Notes: generated from the sequence alone by a model not told the origin. A stretch of DNA of 64,000 nt from Biscogniauxia marginata (GCA_022695795.1 MU404176.1:53687-117686), one strand, 5' to 3'. Numbered from the stretch's first letter, positions 24,609-36,158 are shown. Made by a program: numbers and translations.

Positions 24609-27536
24609 TTACATATCATTAGTATGTTGCACACTCACACGCCCACCACGTATATTATCTGAGAGACAAAGAGAGAGAGAGAGGAAAAACTCACCCGCAG
24701 CATACGCCATATACCAAGCCAGCGAGGCGCCCCCGTCGAGCCACCCGCGGTCGAAGTCCCTGGCGGTGAAGAAGTCCCAGGCGGCGCGGGGGTCGACCGT
24801 GGCGAGGTTGGCGTAGAGGATGCCCTTCCAGCCGCCGTCGACGGCGTCGGCGCGCCCGTTGTCGAAGTACGTCGCCCACTCCTCGCGCACGAAGCCGGCC
24901 GGCCGCGTGAGCTTGGTGCTCGGCAGCAGCGGCAGCATGTGGATCCCCTGCACGTACTCGGGCCGCGACCCGAAGTACGTCGTGTGGTCGCACTTGTTCT
25001 CGAACAGGATCCCCGCCACCTTGTTCCCGACGAACTCGGCCGGCTGCACCGTGTTCCCCGCCGTGTAGAGGTAGTACTCGTTGAGCGACCGCGCGACGAT
25101 CGACAGTATCAGGTTGCCACTGTTTTTTTTGGGAGTGGTGCGTGTATATTAGTATTAGTTACGTTAGGTAACGCAGGGGGAGAGACGCAAGATTTAGGTA
25201 TTTCAGATCCGGCTTGGGGTAAGTAAAAATGTGTCACCGTCGCACGCGCTTACCGGGCCTCCATGTTTCCATCTTTGATGGTCTTCCCCCACATCTTTAT
25301 CGCATAAGCATGCATCGCGTCCTCGGAGCTCGACTCCTGATCCTATTCTCATGTGTCAGTCTCAATGGTTTTTTTCTTGGCAATATAGAGGTCGTGGCAC
25401 CAACCTTTCCGTCAGCAGTTTCGTATAGACCATGAGCCCAGCTGTGACCGTGGTACCAGTCAAAGTTGCGGAAGACCGGGAAGTACTTATCCGCTGGGGA
25501 CGGGTTGGCGATGTCTCTGACGAGGGAATTCACGTAGTCGACGTTCTCTTTGGTCAGCCAGGAGGGATCCAGGTAGCCAATGATCGCAGCGGCATATATG
25601 AAATAGCCGTAGTGGAAGTGGTGGTCGTTGTAGAACGTGTTGCCAAAATCGGCACCGTTGTTCCCTGTTTGGTACGTTGCCGATGACACAAGACCACCCC
25701 AAGCGCCTATCAGAAGTCAGCCTCGTTTCACGTTCATATATATATATATAACAATGATAACTTACTTTCATAGTACAGCGGAAATTGCTGCTTGTTTGAA
25801 GTAAAACGAGTGAAAGCCACTTTCAGGTTTGCTAGCCCGCTCTGAGCTGCTTTGGGGTTCTTCAGCAAATCATTGACCGTGTAGCACAGCCCGGCAAACT
25901 TCGCGAGTGCCTGACTCAAAGGTTAGTCACTTGTCTTTAGGGATAAGAAAGATGGTTAGAAATTGTCGATAATTACCTTCCCGCTGAAGTACATCGAGTT
26001 TTGATTCGCCTGGGCATCGACGTTCTGGGACAGCTCGTTAATCGCTACCTGGCTAATGATATTGATCGCCGCGTCCTTCAAGTTCTTCTTGGGGCCGGTC
26101 ACGGGATCCCAGGGGGCGAAATCCATGGACAAGGGCATGTTAGGCTCGACCATTGTCCACGAATCCGCAACCACGCCGGTCGCAATGCCCTTGGTGGTGG
26201 TCTGCAGCTTGGCCGCCGACGCGGCTTTTTTGGTGCCGGCATCAAAACTGTTAACGTGATGAGGCAGAGCGTACATCAGCAGCGGTACGTTTGAGAATCC
26301 AGCTTTCTGGAAATTGAACGTGTACGTGCCCTTCGACCCAGACGCCGAGCCTGACAGCGTGACGCCGACTGGGTAGGATCCGGATGCCCCATCTATGATG
26401 TCCTCGGCACCGCCGGGGTCTTTTGAGACCTGAACTATGCCATTGAACGGCTTGGTGGCCCTCGCTTCGACGTTGCTCTTGATAGAGAGCTCGAACGGGT
26501 CCCCCTTGTCGGAATAGGCGTAAACATGCCACACCTTGCCGTCCTCTAGGGAAATCGAATACTTGGTTACGCCTTGTTTGGGTCCTATGTTTGACTTCGT
26601 GATCATCTTGAAGAAGACTCCGGTGCTGATAACTGGAGTACCGCCTTTATAGACAGCCGTGACGAAGCCCATGCCTTGTACTAACGGGAAGGTAACCAGG
26701 GGTTTTGCCTTGGAGTCCGTGTGCAAGTTGACATTGATAGAGTGGGAATTCAGGTTGTCCGATGTGAGAGCGGTACTAGACCCAAGTTCCACCGCAGAGA
26801 GACACAGTGACTGAATCCCAGTAGGATTCAGATAGTACCTTGCAGCACCTGTATCTGGCTGTGTCTGACCGTATACTCTCTGACTTGCTTCGATATGTGA
26901 GATCCACAATCCCCAGCTGGCCCCGGCTCCCTGACCCTTGGCCCATGCTAGCGAATAGGGGTGCACATATGAAGGGGAAGACTGATTGCCGAGAAAGAAA
27001 TTGGCATAGAACTTGTTCGTGCCAATAGGCGCGGGGCCGGCGATCCCAAGTCGCGGTACTGGGTGGTCTTTCCGGACTTGAAAATACGCAGGAGGCGCAG
27101 TAGTTGCAATCGGCGCGCCAAAGATATTCGACGACGGCATAACTGCGGCTACCGATGGCGTCGTTGATGGTTGCGATGTAGGACTTAGAGTTGACAGTAG
27201 CGAAGTTGGACTCGGGATCGAGTTCGTTAAAAGGGGTATTGAACCTACTTTGCCAGCAGTTTCTAGGCTAGTAACGACAATGCCAGTTGTGTCGGGCTTG
27301 ACACCAGATGGTAATGGAGGAAGAATCTGGGCGACTGCTGAAGATACTGAGATCGTGGCGATGACAATAGATTGGTAACCTTCACGATGGAGATCTTTAC
27401 TTGTTGATACCGCCAAGTAACCCTCTCTATGATTGTCTTGGCCACAAGATTCGGGCGGTCCTTTTTTAATGATTTCGAGCGGGATTGTCCGGGCAGGATC
27501 AACCTGAAGCAACGTTAGTATCAGATACAGCAACAT
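24609..27536 (-). CDS. GH81 endo-1,3-beta-glucanase (Eng1/Acf2-like)
   Basis: Exons 27536-25977, 25910-25766, 25706-25405, 25342-25254 and 25119-24609 give up to 868 residues. GH81 enzymes hydrolyse internal beta-1,3-glucan bonds by inversion; in fungi they act in wall remodelling, septum cleavage and sporulation. A Ser/Thr/Pro-rich linker (about 80-140) leads into the catalytic domain. Supporting blocks are [47 protein letters not shown] with its acidic neighbour, [11 protein letters not shown] and [13 protein letters not shown], the last being the GH81 motif with conserved Glu residues. Two uncertainties remain. The first 50 residues include an early hydrophobic stretch and then a second one ([15 protein letters not shown]) that looks like the true signal peptide. 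At the C terminus, after WYMAYAAG, a 36-bp GT-AG stretch (24694-24659) is in frame, so splicing it or not leaves the end open (856 or 868). Confidence 0.9.
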
Positions 27537-29000
27537 GATGACTTAAGGAAATATGATAGGGATAGGGAGAGTAGGGGGGGTCTCAGCGGTGGGTTTTCTG
27601 GTATATATCGCAGCGTCGTCAGAGCTGTCTACGCCCGACTCGAGGCCTGGTCCTGCGGCCACTTTATCCTAGAATACCGGACGAGACAATGGTTCCATGA
27701 GGTTGTAAAAGATGTGTGACGATAGTGTAAGCATTGGATGAGCCTCTCTTGTCGAACCCGGGGATCGTGGGAGACTTGTATAAGCCGATGGTGGACATCG
27801 CAGGCAACGAGACGGGGGTTTCGAGGAATGGGTTGGAAACACCAGACGACGGTTGAGTCAGGCTTAATAGCATGTTGACCACGAGCGGAGTCCACGAGGT
27901 CTAGTACGGGCGAAGAATGAACTGTCTCGGAAAGAAGTTGAAAGTGGCCTACCTTTCGACGAGTCTAGACTGAACGAGAAATGATCTAGAATAGACCCTG
28001 GAATGAGATGACGAACATGAGAGCGTAGGAGATTAGAGGCCTAGCACGTATACAAGGAATCGGAGCGGCGATATAACAAAAAAACTTGTGGAGGGCAAGA
28101 GACAGTCTTCAGTTTGTAGGACTAGTCGATATTAAAGAAAACTGATATTAGACCCGAGGAGGTGTTGAGCACAAGCTCGCGATGTTGCACAAGTTGGTGG
28201 TTTGGCCGGTCCATGTTAGATTCTGGGGTGAAACTGATCCACCACCCCAGGCACACACACGCTTGCCTGTGTGCGTTATGTTGTCAGAGGGTGAGACCTA
28301 CTGTTTTGGTTATGATATATACAGTTATTTCTCCGAGTTGAACACAACTTAAAGTAAACTGATGTGTATTGAAGAGGACATTGATGATAGAGAAGTTACA
28401 ACTAACCGCATCTGTGCAACGTACAGAAGCTCTTCAATGTTGAAAGGGGCGACTTGAGAGATGTTGAAACTCCTCGACAGAACCACTACATGTAGCTTTA
28501 CGTCCGTAATTATCAACAACCTCTCTAGTAGAGACATGAATTAGCACGAAGGGTAAGAAATGAGATCGAGGTTGTGACTACTCATGTTAGATAGATCTTC
28601 GAAAGGAACAAAGTTGAAACTTGTCCTACCCTGGCAATATCTGATATACCTACATGCATAAACACCAAGACTCATATGGAAAATCCCTAAGGGAGTTTCT
28701 GTTCTAGAAGGCAATTATGCAGAGGCAGGGGGCATAGTTAGAATTGATGTGCTTGGATTTACATGAAGACCACTATAACGGAAATAGACCCCGAATTATA
28801 TTGTAGATACTCTGTTCGGGTAATATGAACTCTCAGAGGTCTGCTATGGAGGGTCTGTTATATCCCATCCTAACTGCTGGTCGAGATGCGGAACCAGTAA
28901 TCGTGTTGAAAAGCTACATATCCAGGCCAAAAGAATGATCCACGGTATAAGCATACCTACTAGGTACAGCTATCACCAAGATTGAGGTCCCGATATGTAA
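27537..29000. other. Intergenic, no supportable gene
   Basis: Promoter side of the glucanase gene and 3' flank of stn1. Short minus-strand frames at 27629-27895 and 28349-28537 have no family resemblance. Confidence 0.5.
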
Positions 29001-29876
29001 TCACAGCCCCAACGCATCGTACTGGCCCTCGACGTACGTCTTCGCACTCTTCGTCCGGGACGAGGACGAACGTTCCGCTTTCGTAGGCTTCCCTAGGCTA
29101 TTCGCGATCCACCGCTTAGCTTTGGCTTTCTCCGGGGCAGCATCCTCGCCCGTACTACTCTTCTTCCGCGATCTCTTATCCCGTGTATCCCCTCCTTCGG
29201 CGTTCGCCAGCTTCTGGCATCGGCGCACCTCCTTCTTCTCCAGCGCCCACGGGCGGCTCAGGACGTCTCTCCGGAAATCGCGGATCTTGTTCCAGAATTG
29301 GACTTCCTGGCTCGTGGACCTGATGCGCAATAATTTCAAGACCTTGATCTGCTTCTGTGCTCTGAAGATGGTGATGCTACCGCGGACCTCGACTACCGTA
29401 CCAATATCGACGTCTGGGTGTATTGGGGTCGGATTCTCAGTTGTGCCGTCGGCGGCGGTGGTCTTCGTCGCACCCGAAGAAGCCTCGCCGCTAGGGTCCC
29501 CTTGAGGCTTAGCGCGGGCGGGCGTTGGGATCTTTAGGCAGCATTCGATGCACGCGCCGGTGCTGTCGTCGATCGTGTAGATACGGCGGCCATATAATTC
29601 ATCGATTGCCACCACCACGCCGGCGATTCGTACCCATCGGATAGGGTGGTTCAAGTGGAAGAAGACGTCTTGAGCTGCAATTGCGCTTTTGTTAGTCCCT
29701 ACCTACACATCTCCAGAAGTGCGGTAGCAAGCTAATCAAGACGAGTTACCTTCGAACCCAGGCCGGCTCTCAAGCCCGATAATATCCGTCGCCCGTAGCG
29801 GACACCATTTGTTGATGGTTGGGGACAGGTGGAAACAGTACGAGGGGTAGAACACGAGCGATTCAGCGCTCGTCAT
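29001..29876 (-). CDS. stn1: CST telomere-capping subunit Stn1 (OB-fold)
   Basis: Two exons (29876-29750 and 29674-29001, 75-bp intron) give 266 residues. Stn1 with Ten1 binds single-stranded telomeric DNA and, in the CST complex, recruits polymerase alpha-primase for C-strand fill-in. The start MTSAESL is chosen over an upstream in-frame Met because it opens directly into the conserved N-terminal segment (FYPSYCFHLSPT, then KWCPLRATDI). The OB-fold strands follow: HLNHPIRWVRIAGVVVAID, GRRIYTIDDSTGACIECC, then an acidic/Pro insertion and GTVVEVRGSITIFRAQKQI. After residue 185 comes a Lys/Ser/Glu-rich, probably disordered tail ending DALGL. The two winged helices of longer Stn1 proteins are not seen, as in other short fungal versions. 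It lies 580 bp downstream of the J-protein gene on the same strand with its own promoter. Confidence 0.85.
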
Positions 29877-30456
29877 GGCATTTTGTACACGGCAGTATTG
29901 AAAGAAGCAAAAATACTGCCGGGGTTTATGGAGGTCAAATTTTGCCACAAAATATTGAAAACTATGGGTTGACGGGTTGATGGTCCCAAAGGATGACGCG
30001 ACAAACGCGATCAAGCTTCAGCGGTGGGTCGGGCCCGTACTTAGGTACATGTACTTAATGTATGTAGGCAAGAGCTTTACATATATATGTACATAGTACT
30101 TACCGGCCTATTACTACAAGCTAAGGTATATACCCTACCCTATACCTACCTAGGTACTATCTACGGATTAGATACGCACCTCATCGGCTGTTGGCCGGGC
30201 AATACCTGACTGACTCTTCCCCTTCACATAGAAACTAACTAATAAGAACGAGAGCGACAAGAGAAATAAAGTCGAAGAACTTGTTAGATCATTAACCATC
30301 GTATCTGCATCGTGCATGAGAGCAATATAACACGTAGTACCCCAACGCCTTGAAATCTAAACGAGCATCCCTTTCCCTAGACCAATACCTACCGATACGC
30401 CGCTTTGAGAGAGAGAAGAATCGTATCAAGCAGACATCGCAACCATCCAATCTAGC
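29877..30456. other. stn1 upstream region
   Basis: Contains paired ACGCG motifs (listed separately) and TACCTAGGTA-type motifs near 30140-30155. No gene seen. Confidence 0.55.
29996..30009. promoter_or_regulatory. Paired ACGCG (MBF/MCB-like) sites upstream of stn1
   Basis: Two ACGCG cores separated by four bases lie about 120 bp upstream of the stn1 start codon. ACGCG is the core recognised by the G1/S regulator MBF in yeasts. Use here is inferred from position and duplication. Confidence 0.4.
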
Positions 30457-31401
30457 TTACTTCTTCCTGCCCTTCTTGAGCCTCGCGGCAGCAGCCTGGA
30501 AAGCCTCCTCCGAGGGTTCTTCCTCTTCCGTCTTGCGCTTCCGCCCCTTCTTCGGGCCCGGCGCCGACGCGGTCGCGCCGTACTTCGCGGCCAGATTATC
30601 TAGGAAGTCGCCCCGACCCTGCTGTCTGCTCCGGATGAGCGCGGCCAGGTCGTCTTCGGACGAGCCGTTCTTCTTGCCCTTCTTATCCTTCTTGCCGCCG
30701 AACAGCTTGTCGTGCACGCCTAGCTCTTTAGCGTACTCCTCGGCCTCGGCGCCCTCGGACCGCGCCGCCTTGAGCCTCGCCTCCTTGGACCTCTTGCTCT
30801 CGTGCGTGTACGCCCTGAAGGCCGGCACGTCCTCGCGCGCGATCGCGTCGTCGATGATCTTGCGGAAGCGCTCGTCGTCCTCGAGCACGTTGCTGAGCAT
30901 CACCGTCTCGTATATCGCGTTCATATTGCCCTCGTGCTCCTCGTACGCGGCCAGCAGGTCGTCCTGCTCCTCTTCCGACCCCTTGTATTTCTCGGCGAAC
31001 TTCTGGATCGCGTCGCTGGATATCGCGTCGCGGAACTGCTCGCGGTAGTATTCCGACCAGCTGAAGCCGTCCGAGTCGACGATGGACTCGGACGTCGAGC
31101 CCGTCTCATCGTAGCGCTTGCGTCGGGTCGGGTCCGAGAGCACGGCATATGCGAAGGCAATTGACTGAAAGGTCTTGTGGGCCTGTTCTTTTTGAGCCTC
31201 GGAAACCTTGTCTAGAAACGGGCGTTAGGCTACGACTGCGAGACACAGGTAAATTGAGGGCTTACCTGGGTGGTTCTTCAAAGCGAGCTTTCGATATGCT
31301 GATTTGATCTGGTCTGGCGTTGCCGACCGCTCCAGACCTAGGACCTCATACGGATCGATGATGGGCGGCTCACCATCGAGAAGATCGTCAGATGCGTCCA
31401 T
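30457..31401 (-). CDS. J-domain protein, DNAJC9-type
   Basis: Two exons (31401-31266 and 31211-30457, 54-bp intron) give 296 residues. The J domain covers about 16-90: [26 protein letters not shown], the HPD motif (completed across the splice junction), then [20 protein letters not shown]. The J domain stimulates Hsp70 ATPase. Downstream lies a helical acidic region (WSEYYREQF, then a long E/D-rich stretch with [14 protein letters not shown]), the DNAJC9 hallmark. In animals that region binds histone H3-H4 and links it to Hsp70. The C terminus is Lys-rich with several basic patches ([16 protein letters not shown]), fitting nuclear location. Its promoter carries MBF-like sites, in keeping with S-phase histone supply. 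Function as a histone co-chaperone is by family. It is divergent from the deaminase gene, 372 bp away. Confidence 0.88.
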
Positions 31402-31773
31402 GGTGATATTGTAGCCGAGGAGAGTAATTGAATATATTGAGAAGAGCTGGTTGCCGGGGGACCTTTGACAGGTAGGTTGCTTAGGTACTTGCAGATAGAT
31501 GGTTAGGTAATTGGTCTGGCGCGTCTGACGCGTTTGACATGGGAAAATGTATGTAATCGATAAGGAGTCGGAGCTCTTTATGCAAAACGCGGGGCACTCG
31601 CGGGGTAGTAGAGTACCTGAGGTACCTGGACACAGCATGATTCATTCAGATACGGCATGTACCTTTAGATTTCTTCATCGGAAGACGCATTTTCAAGCAA
31701 ATCTGTTCGGAATATTTCATTCTAGTCAATCCAGCGTTTTGCATGATTTAGGGGTTTTTTTTCCCTCAAGAAT
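31402..31773. promoter_or_regulatory. Divergent promoter between J-protein and deaminase genes
   Basis: A 372-bp region separates two oppositely oriented start codons. It holds the ACGCG motifs listed separately and GTACCTGAGGTACC-type motifs around 31614-31628. A T-rich tract (31750-31764) lies just before the deaminase start. Confidence 0.55.
31520..31533. promoter_or_regulatory. Paired CGCGT/ACGCGT (MBF/MCB-like) sites upstream of J-protein gene
   Basis: CGCGT at 31520-31524 and a full ACGCGT box at 31528-31533 lie 119-132 bp upstream of the J-protein start codon, nearly the same spacing as the pair in front of stn1. The deaminase gene on the other side could also use them. Confidence 0.4.
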
Positions 31774-32304
31774 ATGAGCGAAGAAAAGCCTATCCAAGCC
31801 GGGGAGATTATGGCTGGTGATCATGAGGCTTACATGAGACTCGCTCTGTCTCTAGCAACCAAGTCACCCCCAAAGCCTACGAACTACCGAGTCGGAGCTC
31901 TAGTGGTAGAAGTAGCTACCAACGAGATTTTAGCAACAGGTTACACCCTAGAACTTCCAGGAAATACACATGCGGAACAGTGCTGCTTCGAGAAGCTCGC
32001 CGAGAAGTATTCTGTCGCGGCAACCCACCTTAGCGAGGCACTGCCAGGCGAGGTCGTGCTGTATACGACGGTGGAGCCATGCTCCAAGAGGCTAAGTGGC
32101 AACCTTCCTTGCGTCGACAGGATATTGGCCATTGGGAAGAGAATCAAGACCGTCTACGTGGGAGTCCAGGAGCCGGAAAAGTTTGTTGGCGATAATTCCA
32201 GCAAGCAAAAGTTGAGGGACGCTGGGATAGGGTTCGTTCACGTCGGTGGATTAGAGAAGGAGATACTGGAGGTTGCGACAGCGGGCCACATCAAGTCAGC
32301 ATGA
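31774..32304 (+). CDS. RibD/Rib2-type zinc-dependent deaminase
   Basis: A single exon encodes 176 residues of the cytidine-deaminase superfamily. Zinc and catalytic residues are visible: HAE at 66-68 (zinc His and proton-shuttle Glu), then Cys103 and Cys113 in EPCSKRLSGNLPC, the wide Cys spacing of riboflavin-pathway deaminases. The N-terminal MRLALSLATKS and YRVGALVV strand complete the fold. The closest pattern I know is the deaminase domain of RibD and yeast Rib2, which deaminates the pyrimidine intermediate of riboflavin synthesis. No RluA-type pseudouridine synthase domain (as in Rib2) and no reductase domain is attached, so it is a stand-alone form. Another small-molecule or nucleoside substrate is possible. 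There is no targeting sequence. A second Met 12 residues later is an alternative start. Confidence 0.85.
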   Translation: MSEEKPIQAGEIMAGDHEAYMRLALSLATKSPPKPTNYRVGALVVEVATNEILATGYTLELPGNTHAEQCCFEKLAEKYSVAATHLSEALPGEVVLYTTVEPCSKRLSGNLPCVDRILAIGKRIKTVYVGVQEPEKFVGDNSSKQKLRDAGIGFVHVGGLEKEILEVATAGHIKSA

Positions 32305-32607
32305 TATTAATATTAATATATAAAACAAAATGTTGGTGGTAGAAGAAAATATTGTCTTGTCTACCTAAATAGTATGAGAGGCCTAAGGTAAAGACCTACA
32401 CTACTACTCTTACTATGTTCATGTTCCCTAGTAAATATATACTCGGTGGCGAACTCGCAAGCTCACGGAAGGAAAGAGACGGGAGAAAGGAAAAATAAAA
32501 ATAGCATGCCACGATCAAATGATTATCTAGACATTAAGTACCATAAAAAAAATGAAAAAAAAAATCAAGTCGACATGTTCTTGTGTTCAAGAACGCATCG
32601 GGAATTG
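32305..32607. other. Spacer between deaminase and tRNA genes
   Basis: Carries the deaminase 3' flank and, on the minus strand, the tRNA trailer with two hairpins (32577-32594; 32595-32617 overlapping the tRNA end) and T-tracts. Confidence 0.6.
32547..32564 (-). terminator. Probable RNA polymerase III terminator T-tracts for tRNA-Lys
   Basis: Read on the minus strand, a T10 tract then CAT and a T8 tract lie about 44 nt past the tRNA 3' end. Pol III stops at runs of four or more T, and no earlier T4 run lies between the gene and this site. Confidence 0.6.
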
Positions 32608-32680
32608 AGCCCGATGCGGGGGTCGAACCCGCAACCTTGAGATTAAGAGTCTCACGCTCTACCGATTGAGCTAACCGGGC
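32608..32680 (-). tRNA. tRNA-Lys (anticodon CTT)
   Basis: A 73-nt cloverleaf without intron. The acceptor GCCCGGT pairs with ATCGGGC, with T as discriminator. The D arm carries TAGCTCAATCGGTAGAGC (A box). The anticodon arm has loop CTCTTAA, giving CTT (Lys). The T arm GCGGG-TTCGACC-CCCGC carries the B box. The CCA end is not encoded, as expected for a nuclear gene. Confidence 0.97.
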
Positions 32681-35600
32681 AGGACTGAGTACCTGCGTTG
32701 AGAACAAGGGCGTTTGTACGTCTATATAATCCTTGGCACGGGATGGGTCCGTTCTTGGTGCCAGAAGTGGGGGCCACCGGTAGAATATCGTAGACTGCGA
32801 TGAGATTCTAGGTTGGGTAATTGTTAATTGTACCTAGTAGTTTTTTGAGTTGATTTTATGAAATAGTTGGTCCATCTACAGGATAAGACACCAGGAAGAT
32901 GGGGAGACGTTAGTCCCTGGAAGCAGATGTATTAATGGCGGTGAATATTTTACTTAGTTGACGTTGCTTTTAGTTTCAGCTCCTCCGAAGTCTCTAGCTT
33001 CAATCTGCTGCGCCTACCGAATGCAAGACTTACCAAGTCAATATAATTTGTTAACTATTGTCCGGCTGAGTCTCTACCCAACCTTCTCAGACCATGAACA
33101 TGAGCTGTCTATGTGTGTTCACGGAACTAAATGCTCGGTATGCCTCTCTTGGTAAGTTCAAATCTTCGCACATTCAGAATTAGGCTTTTAGGACATGCTA
33201 GGCCTTGGCAATGCTAGGACTTGCTGCCCAAATCTATAGGTAAACATTACATACTCTGAAGAGGCTAGCGATCTATTCCACATAATGACTTTGACGACCG
33301 AACAATATTATTACTAGCGAAACGTTTTGTTCTTCCAATGCATATGATAGTTATGCCCCTTTACAGGAATGCCAATCAATTTTGAATATCTACTTCCCAA
33401 TTTCAATACATTGTGAAGCTACATCTAGCTTTGATGGCTTACGGAGTACTAAACCCAGTTTATCCACAAGGGAATATGTAGAACAATTCTAAATGCAGAG
33501 ATAAAGAGATGTCCCTCCCCCCTCTACCCCTCCAATGTTGTAATCACTTTCAGCTCGAGTGGGTATGTTACATTTACTCCTCTTCAGGCCCCAATGTGGG
33601 CTATGGTACAGTTGGTCCGGACAACTGTCCGGCATCGCCATGCATTTCACGGCCTGGCAGTATTGGCGGCACCAAGGGAACTCTACATGGATTGAAGCCT
33701 CCCAAATCTCATAGGGCAAGGGATAGAGAGCTTTAAGGGAGGCTCACGTGATATAATAAAATGCAAGCATCCGCCACGACTGCTACGATGTACCTCTTTA
33801 AGGCAGCATGCAGGATAACTAGGTATGTACATACATGAGAAAGGTAGTTCGGTGCGACGAAGCCCAAACGTGAAGAGTGGCATGACTGCAACCGACCTAA
33901 CTTGTAAGACATCTCAGATCAAGTCAAGGCAATTCCTGGCGGGTCTGGGTCGGGAAGATGCGCTATATCCGTTGGATTAGACGATGCAGGGGAATACCAT
34001 TTGAGGGCCTAGGACTTAACCCTTGCTACTACGCGAAGAGGCGAATGTGACACACGGCATCGTCGTCGAATCGGCAGGCTTGAAGCCCTTCACACGGCAT
34101 ATTCTGCCCTACAGCCAGACTATCAGAATCATGACACCATATTTAGGCAACAGAGCGACAACTGTCAAAGATGACAGATCGGTTTTCGATGGAGGTTTGC
34201 TTGCTAGCTTGTCGGGAGTCCAATTGGTCATCTGACGTTGCATTTCCCGGTCGCTCCAAGAAGCAACCCTGTTCCTATAATACTTAATTTGGACAATGAT
34301 GATAACAGGGCTTCCAATCGTCGACAGGGAAAAGGACCAGAAAAAAAAAGTACGGAGGGGTACGGAAGTGCGGAGACGGTGAGAGGTATGCTTGTTCAGA
34401 AGCCTGTCTTGAGAAACGCCAATGATGCTTCGACTTGTGTTAAGTAAAACCTGGCGTGCGTTGGATTGGTATAGGTACTAGCAACTACCTGGATCACTGC
34501 GTTGTTTACACTATGTGAGAGAAAAGATTTGTCTATATGATACCTAGGTAGATATTGAATTATTCAACAGAAAGAAGAAGAAGAAGAAGAAGAAGAAGAA
34601 GAAGAAGAAGAAAAAGAAAAGAATAAGGAAAGGAAGACCCGGCTACAAACGAGCCAGGTTCACGAATTTAATAATATGTTATAGATTAGTTACGGTCGAC
34701 ATGTATGGAATTATGTTATGTATTTAAAAGGGAAAGGGGGGGGTAAAACGCAGATCAAGGGTTCCCCCGGAGCTCGGGCCCTGGCGGCTGCCATGTGCAA
34801 GCTCGGCCTGCATTGCGTTTAAAACGTCAATTTAAGCCGATTATGGTTAGCGGTGCTCCGGGACGCCTCGTCCGAGGCCGATATCCCAGGAGGAGAGCCG
34901 TAGGTATTTTTTTTTTGTTTTTGTTTTTTTTTCCAGCACACACCGCCCGAACGTAGGTACGCACATTGGTGAAGAACATAGAAAGAAATGATAATAATAA
35001 TGATACCGGCTTGGCTGTAACAATACTTGTGTCTCGCTGCTCTTACCGGTATTATGGTTGCACAAGTGATGATCCGATGGTCAAGTCAGCTCGCTCTAAT
35101 TAATAGATGACGAGTTGCTGCAGTCCAGTACCACGTTCTCTTCCTTTCCTCACCGGGTAGATCTGATTCATCCGTCAAGGACCCATCTATCTCCCCGCCT
35201 CTTGACCTACCTTAAGGCTCCTAGCTTCGTCCTCTCCTTACACGCTAAACTATATGATTATCAATACCTACATATGAGATAGATACCCGTTGTCACGGCT
35301 CTACCTAAGGTACCTAGTTTCCTAGACACCCGGTTGTACTAAGTAGATAGTCGACATGGGGCATAAATAATTCTCTATTACTTATCAACTCTCATCTATC
35401 CACCACAACAAGCTCTCCGAAGATAGGCTACAAACAGTAGCTATTTGGTCATCACCAGATTACCACAACAACAGCATCACGGATGACAGGACCTGGAAAA
35501 ATCCAACAGAATTCGTTTGTTGCCTCTCACCACAAAACATTGCCTCTACAAACGGCAAAGCCCAATCACTTCTACATCTGAACCTTGCCTTTTCGCTCTT

Positions 35601-36158
35601 CCCCTGCGGTAGTTGCTTTAGGACTCCGGCGTCATACTGCACTCGTTTTACGCTTGACATTATTCTTTCAAAGACTTAACAACCTGTTTGTCTCGGGTTG
35701 CGAAGCACTTGAAAGACTCATATTCCGCGGAAGGACACTCACTCTCTTATACCTACCCTTGCAATTGCACAGACCCCTCCTCCTACCTATCGTCTACACG
35801 TCCGTATAGGTATTTCACCCATCCACCATTCATATCTGCCACGCTCAACATACGTACCCACTCCAGCATCCCTCGCACGGTCCACAGACCCGGCACCTCC
35901 TCAGGTTGCAAAAGGCACCGTCAGGCTTCCTACAACTAGTCAACCTAGTTACTTCCCACACCCCGCCTAGGAATTTCCCAAACTCGCCCTGCATAGTTAG
36001 ATTTTGTCCCCATCGGGAGCTAGTAGCTAGCCAGACTATTTCGGCGTGTTTTCTTCTACCGCGTTAGACTACCTACGACTAGTCTACATCATAATCAACC
36101 CCACAATCACCATCATCATCCTCCTTGAAACCCACGGAGCACAGTCCCGGCGTTGAAC
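32681..36158. other. Intergenic, 3.5 kb, no supportable gene
   Basis: Short frames at 32958, 33489-33883, 34023-34447 and 35585-35939 resemble nothing. A GAA microsatellite (34574-34611) and A/T-rich runs are present. From about 35390 the plus strand becomes C/T-rich, the usual look of a fungal promoter and 5' leader, here of the Argonaute gene. Confidence 0.5.
34572..34620. repeat. (GAA)n microsatellite
   Basis: About 13 GAA units followed by AAAAAGAAAAG, in intergenic DNA. Confidence 0.95.

Noticed and set aside
30350..31164. Long plus-strand frames opposite the J-protein gene
   Set aside because: Ser/Leu/Arg-rich shadows of a high-GC coding exon; the minus strand carries the J domain and correct splice sites.
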